Assembly (NCBI RefSeq): GCF_008757455.1
Contig: NZ_VCMV01000007.1
Span: 1 to 64,000, forward strand
Reading direction: 5' to 3'
DNA: 64,000 nucleotides
DNA from: Microvirga brassicacearum
Lineage (GTDB): Bacteria; Pseudomonadota; Alphaproteobacteria; Rhizobiales; Beijerinckiaceae
Part shown: positions 8,168 through 16,957 of the stretch, in pieces
How the letters are laid out: every line of letters starts with the position of its first letter
Numbering within the stretch: position 1 is the stretch's first letter
Made by a program: the position numbers and the translations under genes
The notes under the pieces: generated by a model
Told to the model about the DNA's origin: nothing
Database searches by the model: none
Seen by the model: the letters and a program-made list of their open reading frames with translations, nothing else

Positions 8168-9610
8168 TTATTGCGCCACATTGATACCGGGCGGCTGCCA
8201 CGTCCCTTCGCCAGCCGGCAGGATCGAAGGCGCTTCGCTCTTCGGCCAGTACAGGCGCATCACGAGATAGATTGTGTCGTTGGGCGCCGGCAGCCAGTTT
8301 GCTTCCTTGTCCGCGCCGGGGCTGTCTTTCTGGATATAGAGAGTGAGCGAACCATCTTCGTTTTTCTTCATACCCGGCAGCATCGGCGAGTTGATGAGGT
8401 AGCGGTTGATCGGATTTTTGACCAGGAGTTGGCTCTTGCCGTCATACATCGTCACGGACCAGAACGCATTCACTGGCGGCAACTGGCCGGCTGCGAAGGT
8501 GATGGTGTACTTGTGCTTGCTGCCGTCGAGCGGCGCACCGGCGGCGTCCGTTCTGGTGAAGGGGTACATGGCCTCGGCTGCATCGTTGCCATAGATGCCA
8601 GCCTTGGCGGCCCCGGCCCGCATCAACCAATCGCCGTTGTAGAAGGCTTCGTCGCCAAGAAGCGAGCTGACGTTCCAGCCGTTGATGGGTTTGTTTCCGC
8701 CGGCCAGCCATTTCTCGATTTTGTCGTCACCCTGCTTCATGCCTATCAGAATTTCGGCTTTGTGTTCGAGCGAGAGGTCCTTGAAGTCAAAGGTCTTGCC
8801 GGGACCGATGCCAATCTTCGCAAGTTTCGCGCGAACAGCCTTGTCCCTTGGTGTCTCAGGGACGAATTGCAGGGCGGCGTCGAGATACTGGAAGAAGTTG
8901 TCCTTGATCCCGGCAGTGGTGGCGGGAACGAAGTTGATCGTCGGCGCAGCTGGCGGGGCGGGTTGTTTGAGGAAGGTGGAAAGCGGCTGCGCCTTGTAGG
9001 CGGCCTGAATTTTCTCGACGTTTGGCATGTCGTCGGGGTTAAAGAGTTGAGTGCGGAAAAGTGCGAGCGTGAACGGCGTCGTCGATTGGAAGACCTTCTT
9101 GATCCCGGTGGGCGCTTCACCTTTCCAGTCGGGGCCGACCACCAAATAGTCGCCCGGCTCGGCCTGCGTAGCGCGCGTGCCGATGTAGCCGAAATTGTAG
9201 GTGTTGCCGTCGATTAACTGGACCGCGTAGTAGCGGTCCTTTTCGACCGGAGGCACCGAGATGACCATCGGCTCAGCCCGCAAATCTAGCCAGATGAACG
9301 AGTAAGGGGTGTCGCTGTTCGGCGTGATGATTGCCGTGTCCGCTGGGGTGGCGACATGGTGCATGTTATTGATTTCGTTGAAGGGCGCCTTAAACTGCCC
9401 CGAGTTCCTGTCAACGGCGAACTCTTGCATCACCGCATAATTCATCACGAGCGGTAAGCCGTAGATGAAGCCCTCTTCGGCGATGTCCTTGGCCTCCAAC
9501 AGGTTGGGCCATTCGGTTTTGTTCTGCGCAATTGCCGGGGTGGACTTCGCCGTCGCGACGGCGAGCGCGGTTATCGCCGCAGAGCGAAGCAGATCGCGTT
9601 TCGTCAGCAT
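8168..9610 (-). CDS. DUF1254/DUF1214 periplasmic protein (first of pair)
   Basis: From the chosen ATG the product has 480 residues. The N-terminus MLTKRDLLRSAAITALAVAT reads as an export signal with a degenerate Tat-like KR motif, cleaving near AIAQ. DUF1254 follows (FIYGLPLVMNYAVMQEF, ITPNSDTPYSFIWLDLR) and DUF1214 ends the protein (NAFWSVTMYDGKSQLLV, LVMRLYWPKSEAPSI). A TTG start 12 codons upstream is possible but would displace the signal peptide, and a GAAGAAAG element sits about 9 nt before the chosen ATG. It diverges from an AraC-type regulator gene, which is the natural candidate for its control. Substrate and activity are unknown. Confidence 0.85.
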   Translation of the reverse strand: MLTKRDLLRSAAITALAVATAKSTPAIAQNKTEWPNLLEAKDIAEEGFIYGLPLVMNYAVMQEFAVDRNSGQFKAPFNEINNMHHVATPADTAIITPNSDTPYSFIWLDLRAEPMVISVPPVEKDRYYAVQLIDGNTYNFGYIGTRATQAEPGDYLVVGPDWKGEAPTGIKKVFQSTTPFTLALFRTQLFNPDDMPNVEKIQAAYKAQPLSTFLKQPAPPAAPTINFVPATTAGIKDNFFQYLDAALQFVPETPRDKAVRAKLAKIGIGPGKTFDFKDLSLEHKAEILIGMKQGDDKIEKWLAGGNKPINGWNVSSLLGDEAFYNGDWLMRAGAAKAGIYGNDAAEAMYPFTRTDAAGAPLDGSKHKYTITFAAGQLPPVNAFWSVTMYDGKSQLLVKNPINRYLINSPMLPGMKKNEDGSLTLYIQKDSPGADKEANWLPAPNDTIYLVMRLYWPKSEAPSILPAGEGTWQPPGINVAQ

Positions 9611-9953
9611 CGGAGCACTTTCTTCAGGTTCGCGAGTTGTGGTCAAAGCGCGTGCGGGTAGCAGGAAAACGTTAGGCGCCCTGTGCGGTGGTTGGCAATG
9701 CGAAGACGGTCAATCCAGACCCGCCTGGATGTCCGCCTTTGGCCATTCTGCGACCTCCAGCGACGTCCGCTATTGCGCTGTTAGCGCTGACGAGCGGACA
9801 TCCGGCGTTTCCGACTCTATTAAAGCCATGCCGACGACGGCCGTAAACCGGTTTCCCCGTTCCCGAGACACTTATATTGTGCCACAAAGCAGCAATCGGA
9901 CTTCGAGACCACTCATTTTGCGCCAACCCTGCGCATTCCGGAACGTCCCGCAC
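9611..9953. promoter_or_regulatory. divergent control region, DUF1254 pair / AraC regulator
   Basis: This 343-nt non-coding spacer between divergent starts must carry both promoters. A plus-strand frame runs through it in phase with the regulator but also overlaps the DUF1254 coding sequence, so I take it as non-coding. It holds an inverted repeat at 9727-9803. Confidence 0.45.
9727..9803. repeat. widely spaced 10-bp inverted repeat
   Basis: GGATGTCCGC (9727-9736) and GCGGACATCC (9794-9803) are exact inverted copies 57 nt apart. A partial copy (GACGTCCGC) lies between them. It could be looped regulator sites for the AraC protein or a copy of a dispersed intergenic repeat. Confidence 0.4.
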
Positions 9954-11045
9954 ATGGCTGAGATTCCGGTTATTTCCAACCAGATACTGCACGGCCTGCC
10001 AGCTTTCCTGCGCCACGAAATCGGGGAAAGGGCGCTCATGCAGGCCAACCGGGCCGCGGGCTTCGATCTCGAACTCATCGAGGACCGGAATTGCTTCATC
10101 CCGCACGCGGCGGTCATTGGTTTCGTGGCTGCCGCGGCCAGAGCGGCGGGCGAGCCGAACCTCGGCGTCCTGCTGGCCCCGATGATGAACGTCGCCAACT
10201 ATGGCAGTTTCGGACGCTATGTCCTTGGAGCCGACACCCTCGGCCGATCCATCGAGCGCAGCATTACGGCCCTTTGTTACCACAGCACCGACGATAGGAT
10301 GTCGGTTGCGATCGTCGGCGGCGAGGTACGATACAGCTACCGTTTTGCTCTGGCCGGCCGCACCGGCTACGATATTGTCGCCTGCGCCGCGGCCGGCGTC
10401 CTGCTGAGCGTCTTCAGAGCTTACTTGCCGATTGACTGGCGTCCTCTGCGTGTTGAACTTGATACAGATAAGCCGCGCCAGACCGAGCTCTTTGACGACG
10501 TGTTCCAGTGTCCGGTCCTTTTCAACGCTCCCGCGGTGACAATCGTCATGGAGCGCCGTCATTTATCTGCGGCTCCGAGACGCGTATCACGGCCGATTGT
10601 CACCATTGAGGATGTGGCGCGAGACCGGCGGGGCGGCGCTCCACGAGATTTGCTTGGCGTCGTGTTGGAGCAGATCCGCGCCCAGGTTCTCACCGGCAGT
10701 GTATCCATCGATGGTGCTGCGCAATCGATGGATATCAGCGTCCGAACCCTGCAACGTGAGCTAAATCGGGCTGGCACCGATTTTCGCAGCTTGGCGAACG
10801 CGGCAAGGATTCAGCGAGCTACCGAGCTGCTCCGGCATGATAGCGGTTCGATCACCCGAGTTTCGGCAGAATTGGGATATTCATCTCCGGCCAATTTCGC
10901 GCGTGCCTTTCGAAAGGGGACCGGTCGCGGACCAAGCGAGTTTCGCTTGCGAGGGGACTCTCCGATTTCCATTACCGATGACCACCAAAGTGTCGGACAG
11001 GACGCACTTGTCCTTGCGCCCCTCGTCGCGCCGCCTGAGCGATAG
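9954..11045 (+). CDS. AraC-family transcriptional regulator
   Basis: The product has 363 residues from the ATG of MAEIPVISNQILHGL. The N-terminal 200 or so residues match the arabinose-binding-like ligand domain found in AraC proteins that sense exported or hydrophobic small molecules. The C-terminus is a double helix-turn-helix AraC domain: MDISVRTLQRELNRAG, then VSAELGYSSPANFARAFRKG and a final GPSEFR. The frame stays open upstream to 9465, but that part overlaps the oppositely oriented DUF1254 gene and lacks sequence character, so the internal ATG is chosen. It is divergent from the DUF1254 pair and probably controls it. Confidence 0.85.
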   Translation: MAEIPVISNQILHGLPAFLRHEIGERALMQANRAAGFDLELIEDRNCFIPHAAVIGFVAAAARAAGEPNLGVLLAPMMNVANYGSFGRYVLGADTLGRSIERSITALCYHSTDDRMSVAIVGGEVRYSYRFALAGRTGYDIVACAAAGVLLSVFRAYLPIDWRPLRVELDTDKPRQTELFDDVFQCPVLFNAPAVTIVMERRHLSAAPRRVSRPIVTIEDVARDRRGGAPRDLLGVVLEQIRAQVLTGSVSIDGAAQSMDISVRTLQRELNRAGTDFRSLANAARIQRATELLRHDSGSITRVSAELGYSSPANFARAFRKGTGRGPSEFRLRGDSPISITDDHQSVGQDALVLAPLVAPPER

Positions 11046-11114
11046 GACAAGTCATTGCGCTTCGTAGGATATGGTGAAGACCCATCCGGTTTGGCGCGAA
11101 TGCCAGCGGAGCCC

Positions 11115-14100
11115 TTAGAAGCGCCAGGTGAGATTGCCGTTGAGGGTATGATCCTGCCCGCGCTGGCCGATCTGACCGTTATAGGCGATGCCGAGCGTGA
11201 CGTCCTGGGTCGCCTGCCAATCGAGACCGGCTTGCGCGATCAGAGCGTCCCGGTCGACCGGAATCCCCCACACCGTTAAAGGCACCGCGCCGCCGTCGAA
11301 AGCGACGAGCGAGGAGGGGGCGATGTCGCCGTATGCGTGACGCCAGCCGAACGTGCCGTGCAAGGTGAGTGCCGCTGTCTCGCCGAGCGTCGTTTCGACC
11401 TTGATCCCGACCGTCGTGGAGCCGAGCTCGCGCGCCGGGCCGTAGCCGGCGAGCGCGGCAATGCCGCCGTTCTCGCGGAAATCGTCCGTGCGAACCTGGA
11501 TGATCGAGGCACCGACGAACGGCTCGAAACGCACACCGGCGGTGGGAATGGCATAACCGATCTCGCCGAAGACCTGCGCCGTTGAGCCGTCATAGGACGC
11601 GGTGGCCTGATCAGAGAAGGCAGGGAAGATCACCGACCGCTTCGTGTCGGTGTCCCGGCCCGCATAGGCGGCGCCGAGCCGAACGCCGAGTGCCCCCCAT
11701 TGCGCCGATCCATAGATCGCGCCGAACACGGTTTCGGTCGTGCCGGAGGAGTTTCGGGCGTCGATATCGAACGTGGTGCGAGTGAAGCCGCTGGCAACGC
11801 CAAGGCGGTAGGCGGGACTCACCGCCATGTCCGCACCGAGAACGAAACCGCCCGTGGAGCGATCGATCGAGGCTGCGTTGCCGTCGAAACGGGTCCGCCC
11901 CCACGATCCGAGACCTTCGCCCCACAATGCAAAACGACGGGGATCGAAGCCCTGCACAGTGATGGGCACCGGTTCGTCGACTCTCCCCGGCCGATCGGCC
12001 GCGTAGGCGGCAGGCAGCGTGGATGAGCCGGACTGCGATGCGCGGTCGAGGCGCTGCAGCAATCGATCGCCGATGAGGGTCGCGTCCTGATACGCGACCG
12101 TGACGGCGGACGCGTGAACCTCGCCCGACAGCGCGTCGAACGCTTGCCGAGCTGCGCCGGTGCTGGCACCGAGGACCGTATCGTACAAGCGGTTGCCGGA
12201 GCCGAGCGCTTCGACGGCGGCGGCAGTATCGAATTGGTTCCTCGAGACCGCTACGGAGGTGAACGGAACCGGTTTCGGCGGAATGACCTTGCGCTTCAGG
12301 GTCAGCGTCACGCCGTCGCCGTCATAGGAAAGCGTCGGCGTCAGAAACGCGAAATTTGTATTGGCGACCGCGAAAGTGCCGTTCACGCCGCTCGCTGCGG
12401 TCAGGATCGTGTAGTCCGTCTTGTCGCTGTACGAACCTTGATCGGCCGGGACGAAAACCTTGCCGCCCGAGAGCGTCGCGACGCCGGTAGCGGAGATGCG
12501 ATCCGATTGCCCGTGGGCGTTGACTTCGACTCGATAAGTGGAGCCGGAGGAGAACCCCACGTTGCCGGCGACATTGAGCGTGCCGATCGAGTTGCCGGGG
12601 GATACCGTTCCGCCTGATTGGGCGAGGATGCTGCCGACAATGCCCGTGCCGGACAATGTGCCGGCGCTGGTGACGATCACAGCCGATTGCGCCAACGACC
12701 CGTTCACCGCAAGGTTTCCCGCCTGCACTTGCGTTGAGCCCGAGAGAGCGTGCGTGCCGCGCAAATCGAGTTTGCCCGCACCCCGTTTCACAAGCGTTCC
12801 CGTCCCATTGATGGCGGTATCAAACGCCGCACCGGTCGGCTGGTCGATGATCAGGCGTGCGTCGTTTCTGATCGTGCCGCGGCCGAGGCTCGCGGCGTTG
12901 CCGACAAGCGTGCCGCCTGTGATCGTCGTTCCGCCGGTCGATGTATTCGCGCCGGTGAATGTGAGAGTGCCGGATCCTTCCTTGGTGACGGTTCCGGATC
13001 CACTCAAAGGGGCTGCAAATGTCACACCATCATTGTGATTGAAGGCAAGGACACCCGCGTTGACGACCGACCCGGCGGACACCGTGCCGCCCACATTGCC
13101 GATGCCGACACGAACGGTGCCCTGTTCGCCGATGGTGAAAGTTCCAGCCGACACCCGTCCGCCGTCTCGAACCGTGAGCAGGCCGGGCGTGGCGAAGCCG
13201 CTGATCGTGTCGCCTACGATGAGATTGCCGCCGACACTCCATTCCGACCCGGCGTCCCGCACTGTCGCGGATCCGGTGCCCAACACGACGGACGACAAAG
13301 CCGCGTCGGTTCGCGTCACCACGCGCCCGCCATTGGAAATGTTCAATGTTGCGTCGCCTGCGAGCGCGGAGATGTCGGTCACATCGGCGTTCACCAGGGA
13401 CCCGCTTCCCGTAACGTTGATCTCGCCGCCGATCGAGCCAAGGATGTTCGTGTTGACGCGGCCGCCGCCCAGAATGTTGATGTTGCCGCCCTCGACGGCC
13501 ACCACGTCCGCGGTCAATGCGCCCGATGGGCCCGAAACATTCAGGTTGCCGTCGAGCACCGCTGCCGTTCCGGCGGCCGTGAACGATCCCCTGATGTCGA
13601 GGAGCGAGCAGCAAACGGTAAGATCGCCGCCGATGATGCTGTTGCCCGTCAGCGTCAACTCCGTGGCGTTGCCGTCGACTTCCAGCGAGCCGGCGCCGCT
13701 GAACGAACCGGAGAAGGTCGTGGCGATCTCGTTGAGGCCGGTGGTGAAAATGGCCCCCGAGCCGATCACCACATTGCCCGCGCCCGCAAGCGAGCCCGTA
13801 AGCTGATCGCCTGTGACCTCGAGCGTCGCGCCGCTTTGCACCGTGATGTCGGACACCGTCGACAGGGTATTGGCCGCTCCTGCGCTCAACGTGCCCTGCG
13901 ACACGACAGTCGCGCCGCTATAGCTGTTCGCGCCGGTGAGCGTCAGCGTGCCGGTGCCGGACTTGGTCAGGCCGCCGCTGCCATAGATGGTGCCTGCGAT
14001 GCTCGTTGGCGCTGCGATATTGAAGAGTGTGTCGGCAGCCAGATTCAGGCTCAGGGAAGCATCGAAATTGACAAAGCTGAGCGGCGCGACGATGACGGCA

Positions 14101-14414
14101 CCGCCGGTCAGCTCGATCGTCCCGTTGATCAGGGTGTGGGTGCGGTTGAGGTTCGATTCGAAGTTCAGGCCGTTCACCGACTGGGGTCCGTCGACATCGA
14201 CGACGCGGGCACCTGGCGCGGAAGGGAAGACCGCGACGTCCAGACCGGTCGGCAATCCGGCGTTCCAGTTTGCAGCATTGCTCCACAGGCCGCCAGTCGG
14301 GCCCAGCCATCGAATGTCGAGCGCGCGTACGCTGCCCGGCGCGCACAGCGATGCGGCGGCGAAGGCGGTCGTACCGAGAAGCAGCTTTCGGAGCGAGCTC
14401 GAATTCAAGGGCAT
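11115..14414 (-). CDS. type V autotransporter, passenger-repeat type
   Basis: The product has 1099 residues from MPLNSSSLRKLLLGTTAF. The start is chosen because GGAA lies 6 nt upstream and a signal peptide (to about residue 30, SVRA) follows at once; a second ATG lies two codons earlier. The passenger has transport repeats (TGANSYSGATVVSQGTL, FTGANTSTGGTTITGG) and several beta-helix-like stretches. The C-terminal 280 or so residues form the autotransporter barrel, beginning near RRFALWGEGLGSWGRTRFDG and ending LTWRF. This is the classical one-protein secretion layout for surface adhesins and enzymes. It is convergent with the AraC gene. It shares architecture, but little obvious passenger sequence, with the autotransporter at 2725-6246. 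Confidence 0.9.
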   Translation of the reverse strand: MPLNSSSLRKLLLGTTAFAAASLCAPGSVRALDIRWLGPTGGLWSNAANWNAGLPTGLDVAVFPSAPGARVVDVDGPQSVNGLNFESNLNRTHTLINGTIELTGGAVIVAPLSFVNFDASLSLNLAADTLFNIAAPTSIAGTIYGSGGLTKSGTGTLTLTGANSYSGATVVSQGTLSAGAANTLSTVSDITVQSGATLEVTGDQLTGSLAGAGNVVIGSGAIFTTGLNEIATTFSGSFSGAGSLEVDGNATELTLTGNSIIGGDLTVCCSLLDIRGSFTAAGTAAVLDGNLNVSGPSGALTADVVAVEGGNINILGGGRVNTNILGSIGGEINVTGSGSLVNADVTDISALAGDATLNISNGGRVVTRTDAALSSVVLGTGSATVRDAGSEWSVGGNLIVGDTISGFATPGLLTVRDGGRVSAGTFTIGEQGTVRVGIGNVGGTVSAGSVVNAGVLAFNHNDGVTFAAPLSGSGTVTKEGSGTLTFTGANTSTGGTTITGGTLVGNAASLGRGTIRNDARLIIDQPTGAAFDTAINGTGTLVKRGAGKLDLRGTHALSGSTQVQAGNLAVNGSLAQSAVIVTSAGTLSGTGIVGSILAQSGGTVSPGNSIGTLNVAGNVGFSSGSTYRVEVNAHGQSDRISATGVATLSGGKVFVPADQGSYSDKTDYTILTAASGVNGTFAVANTNFAFLTPTLSYDGDGVTLTLKRKVIPPKPVPFTSVAVSRNQFDTAAAVEALGSGNRLYDTVLGASTGAARQAFDALSGEVHASAVTVAYQDATLIGDRLLQRLDRASQSGSSTLPAAYAADRPGRVDEPVPITVQGFDPRRFALWGEGLGSWGRTRFDGNAASIDRSTGGFVLGADMAVSPAYRLGVASGFTRTTFDIDARNSSGTTETVFGAIYGSAQWGALGVRLGAAYAGRDTDTKRSVIFPAFSDQATASYDGSTAQVFGEIGYAIPTAGVRFEPFVGASIIQVRTDDFRENGGIAALAGYGPARELGSTTVGIKVETTLGETAALTLHGTFGWRHAYGDIAPSSLVAFDGGAVPLTVWGIPVDRDALIAQAGLDWQATQDVTLGIAYNGQIGQRGQDHTLNGNLTWRF

Positions 14415-14772
14415 AAGCATTTCCGCGGCGACATAAAGTTTCGCGCCGAAGACTAAGAGGAAATGCCTACATGACAACCGTTTTCCGTTGAGGAAACTCG
14501 TTTTATCGGACGTTGTTACCCTTGGGCAACGGCGGCGAGGACGAAGCTCGGTGTCCGTGAATACTCGAAAATCAGCATTGCCTCTATCTCGGGCCTTGCA
14601 TGAAGTATCCTGCCTGAAAGGGGGCGATTCCGGGCGAGACCCTTGTGACCGCACCGGCACTCGACCATGATCTTCCGAGAGACAGTGCACGCCGGCGTTG
14701 CCGGTGGGACGCAAAACAGGGCTGCTGTCGCAACAAGCGGCAGCTGTAAATTGTTCAGGGGACGAGCGGATC
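14415..14772. promoter_or_regulatory. 358-nt divergent intergenic region
   Basis: This lies between the autotransporter start and a small secreted protein gene. I see no gene and no strong palindrome. It must contain the two divergent promoters. Confidence 0.35.
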
Positions 14773-15078
14773 ATGAACCTAACGATTTTTGCCGCGGGTG
14801 CGATCCTGGCATTCGTCGCGCCGGCGGGGGCTCAGGAGAGTGAGCCGTCGACGTGGCGCGACCCCGACACCAGATGCGTCTATCTCAAGGTCAACGACAC
14901 CTTGAGTCTTCGGTATCGCCGCGATGGCTCGCCGGATTGCGCGAGCGTGCCTCAAGTCTCGGTTGGCACAACGATCACCCGCGATGACTTCCGCGAGCTC
15001 TCTCGCGCCATCGAGAGTTTGCGACGGGATGTCGGCGCGGTGCGTCGTGAGATTGATCGGTTGCAGCCCACGCGCTGA
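14773..15078 (+). CDS. small secreted protein with C-terminal helix, unknown
   Basis: The product has 101 residues from MNLTIFAAGAILAFVAP, a signal peptide cleaving near AGAQ (about residue 21). The mature protein has two cysteines (TRCVYL, PDCASV) that could form one disulfide. Its last 30 residues (DDFRELSRAIESLRRDVGAV and on) form an amphipathic, heptad-like helix suited to oligomerisation. An upstream in-frame start would add 25 residues with no export logic. I recognise no family. It is divergent from the autotransporter and 55 nt ahead of the next gene. Confidence 0.6.
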   Translation: MNLTIFAAGAILAFVAPAGAQESEPSTWRDPDTRCVYLKVNDTLSLRYRRDGSPDCASVPQVSVGTTITRDDFRELSRAIESLRRDVGAVRREIDRLQPTR

Positions 15079-15133
15079 TGTATTGTGATCCCTGGAGAAC
15101 GCGTAACCGCGAATTCTCGCTCTGAGGTGATTT

Positions 15134-15901
15134 ATGTCGAAGCAAATATCCCATGCCACCGCGTTCAGGTCGTTTCATATTCCTGGTCGCCCGCTCGTTC
15201 TTTTCAATGTCTGGGACGCAGGTAGCGCAAAGGCGGTCGCAGCCAGTGGCGCAAAGGCCCTGGCAACTGGAAGTTGGTCTGTTGCCGCCGCGAACGGATT
15301 TGGCGACGGCGAGCAGGTGCCCCTCGATTTCTGCATCGCTAACCTGCAGCGGATCGCGGGCGCAATCGATCTTCCTCTCACGGTCGATCTGGAGCGCGGC
15401 TACGGCGCCGATCCCAAGGCGGTCGGCGCGACGGTCGCGCGTGCTTTGCGGGCCGGAGCGATCGGCTGCAACATCGAAGACAGCCTTGCGGAGAACGGAG
15501 CCTTGCGCGACGTCTCCGATCAGGCAGCGCGGATCAGAGAGGCCAGGATCGCAGCCGATGACATGGGCATTCCGGCATTCGTGAATGCGCGTACGGACGT
15601 GTTCTTTCAAACGGGTCGGGATCAGCATGATGAGAGCATGGTGACAGCGGCTCTCGAACGGGGGCGCGCCTACGCCGATGCCGGCGCGGACGGCTTGTTC
15701 GTACCGGGGCTGGCCGACGAAAGGCTTATCGGCGTTCTGGTCGAACGATCGCCGCTGCCGGTCAACATCATGGCGGGCGACGCAACACCAAATGCGGCGA
15801 AACTCGCGGAGTTGGGCGTCGCTCGCGTCAGCCATGGACCCGGTCCGTACCTCCTGGTCATGCGTGCGCTGGAAAATGCAGCAAGAGCGGCCTTGCTGTG
15901 A
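15134..15901 (+). CDS. isocitrate lyase / PEP mutase superfamily enzyme
   Basis: The product has 255 residues and belongs to the PrpB-like (beta/alpha)8 superfamily that makes or breaks C-C or P-C bonds next to a 2-oxo acid. Visible motifs are VDLERGYG near residue 86, NIEDS near 114, VNARTDVFF near 154 and DGLFVPGL. It lacks the KKCGH motif of true isocitrate lyase, so it is not the glyoxylate shunt enzyme. Substrate could be a methylisocitrate-like, oxaloacetate or phosphonate compound. GAGGTGA lies 5 nt ahead of the ATG. No partner gene of a known pathway adjoins it. Confidence 0.85.
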   Translation: MSKQISHATAFRSFHIPGRPLVLFNVWDAGSAKAVAASGAKALATGSWSVAAANGFGDGEQVPLDFCIANLQRIAGAIDLPLTVDLERGYGADPKAVGATVARALRAGAIGCNIEDSLAENGALRDVSDQAARIREARIAADDMGIPAFVNARTDVFFQTGRDQHDESMVTAALERGRAYADAGADGLFVPGLADERLIGVLVERSPLPVNIMAGDATPNAAKLAELGVARVSHGPGPYLLVMRALENAARAALL

Positions 15902-16025
15902 AGTGCATTGCGGGAATCCGCCGTGATCTCTTCTGAATTCGGCGGCAAGAACCGGATCGCGATCAGCTTTCCGAGCTGAGATGTAGAACCCGAGCATCAT
16001 ATCGGCTCAGAAAAAGGGTTCAAAA

Positions 16026-16796
16026 GTGTCCACATTGATTAACAAGGTCGCAATCGTAACCGGTGCCAGTTCTGGTATCGGTTACGCAACCGCCAAGCTG
16101 TTTGCGCGCGAGGGTGCAAGCGTCGTCGTGACCGCCCGCCGAGCCGCCGAACTGGACGCTCTGGTAGCAGAAATTCAGCGCTCCGGGGGAAACGCGGTCG
16201 CCGTCGTTGGCGACGTGAGAGATGAGTCTCTCGCGCAAGCTTTGGTCGAGACGGCCGTCAGTCGTTTCGGGGGGCTGGACATTGCTTTCAACAATGCCGG
16301 CGCCGTGGGCCAGATGGGCCCAATTTCGGAGGTCTCGCTCAGCGACTGGCGCGATGCGCTCGACACCAATCTCACGAGCGGGTTTCTCGGAGCGAAGTAT
16401 CAAGTCCCGGCAATGCTCAAACGAGGCGGCGGTTCGATCGTCTTCACCTCCACGTTCGTGGGCCACACCGTTGGAATGCCCGGGATGGCTGCATACGCCG
16501 CGAGCAAGGCCGGCTTGATCGGCTTGACCCAGGTGCTTGCCGCCGAGTTCGGTGCAAAAGGCATCAGGGTGAACACGATCCTGCCCGGTGGCACCGATAC
16601 GCCCGCGAGCGTGACCAACGCTCCGGGTGCCGCCCCGGAACTGCTCGCTTTCGTGGAAGGACTGCACGCCCTCAAACGGCTTGCGGCGCCGGAGGAAATC
16701 GCCAAATCGGTGCTCTTCCTCGCATCCGACGCATCGAGCTTCGTCACCGGGACCGCCTTCCTGGCCGATGGTGGGGTATCCATCACAAGGACGTAA
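16026..16796 (+). CDS. SDR-family NAD(P)-dependent oxidoreductase
   Basis: The product has 256 residues and is a classical short-chain dehydrogenase. The nucleotide-binding motif TGASSGIG spans residues 12-19, NNAG 89-92, and the catalytic set is Asn115, Ser142, Tyr157 and Lys161 (YAASK). The end LADGGVSITRT is typical of the family. It starts at GTG, preceded by AAAGGG. It probably reduces or oxidises a ketone/alcohol; the substrate is not evident. It could serve the sugar locus 2 kb downstream, but a cyclase gene and a strand change intervene. A 10-bp hairpin follows 20 nt after the stop. Confidence 0.88.
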   Translation: MSTLINKVAIVTGASSGIGYATAKLFAREGASVVVTARRAAELDALVAEIQRSGGNAVAVVGDVRDESLAQALVETAVSRFGGLDIAFNNAGAVGQMGPISEVSLSDWRDALDTNLTSGFLGAKYQVPAMLKRGGGSIVFTSTFVGHTVGMPGMAAYAASKAGLIGLTQVLAAEFGAKGIRVNTILPGGTDTPASVTNAPGAAPELLAFVEGLHALKRLAAPEEIAKSVLFLASDASSFVTGTAFLADGGVSITRT

Positions 16797-16815
16797 GGGC
16801 GGTCCGTCGAACAGC

Positions 16816-16838
16816 AGGCGGCGCCATAGGCGCCGTCT
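16816..16838 (+). terminator. hairpin after the SDR gene
   Basis: A 10-bp stem (one G-U pair) with a 3-nt ATA loop, core GGCGGCGCC/GGCGCCG, starts 20 nt past the SDR stop. Only a weak T-rich tail follows. Confidence 0.4.
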
Positions 16839-16957
16839 CGTTCCTCGCCCGCATAGGGGATCCGCGCTCGCTGGCCTCACCTCATCCCGTCAAGTGTCGA
16901 CAAACAGCCCTTCGGAATATAATCGTTTTGAAGGCTGACAGGGGTGGCGGGCTTTCG

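Noticed and set aside
9465-9953. N-terminal extension of the AraC regulator
   Set aside because: It overlaps the divergent DUF1254 coding sequence, shows no domain, and the internal ATG gives a normal family length.
12750-14456. Open frame of 568 codons on the plus strand
   Set aside because: Antisense to the second autotransporter; composition reflects the Gly/Thr/Asn repeats read backwards.
15134-15901. True isocitrate lyase
   Set aside because: The protein is 255 residues and lacks the KKCGH active-site motif; it is the wider PrpB/PEP mutase family.
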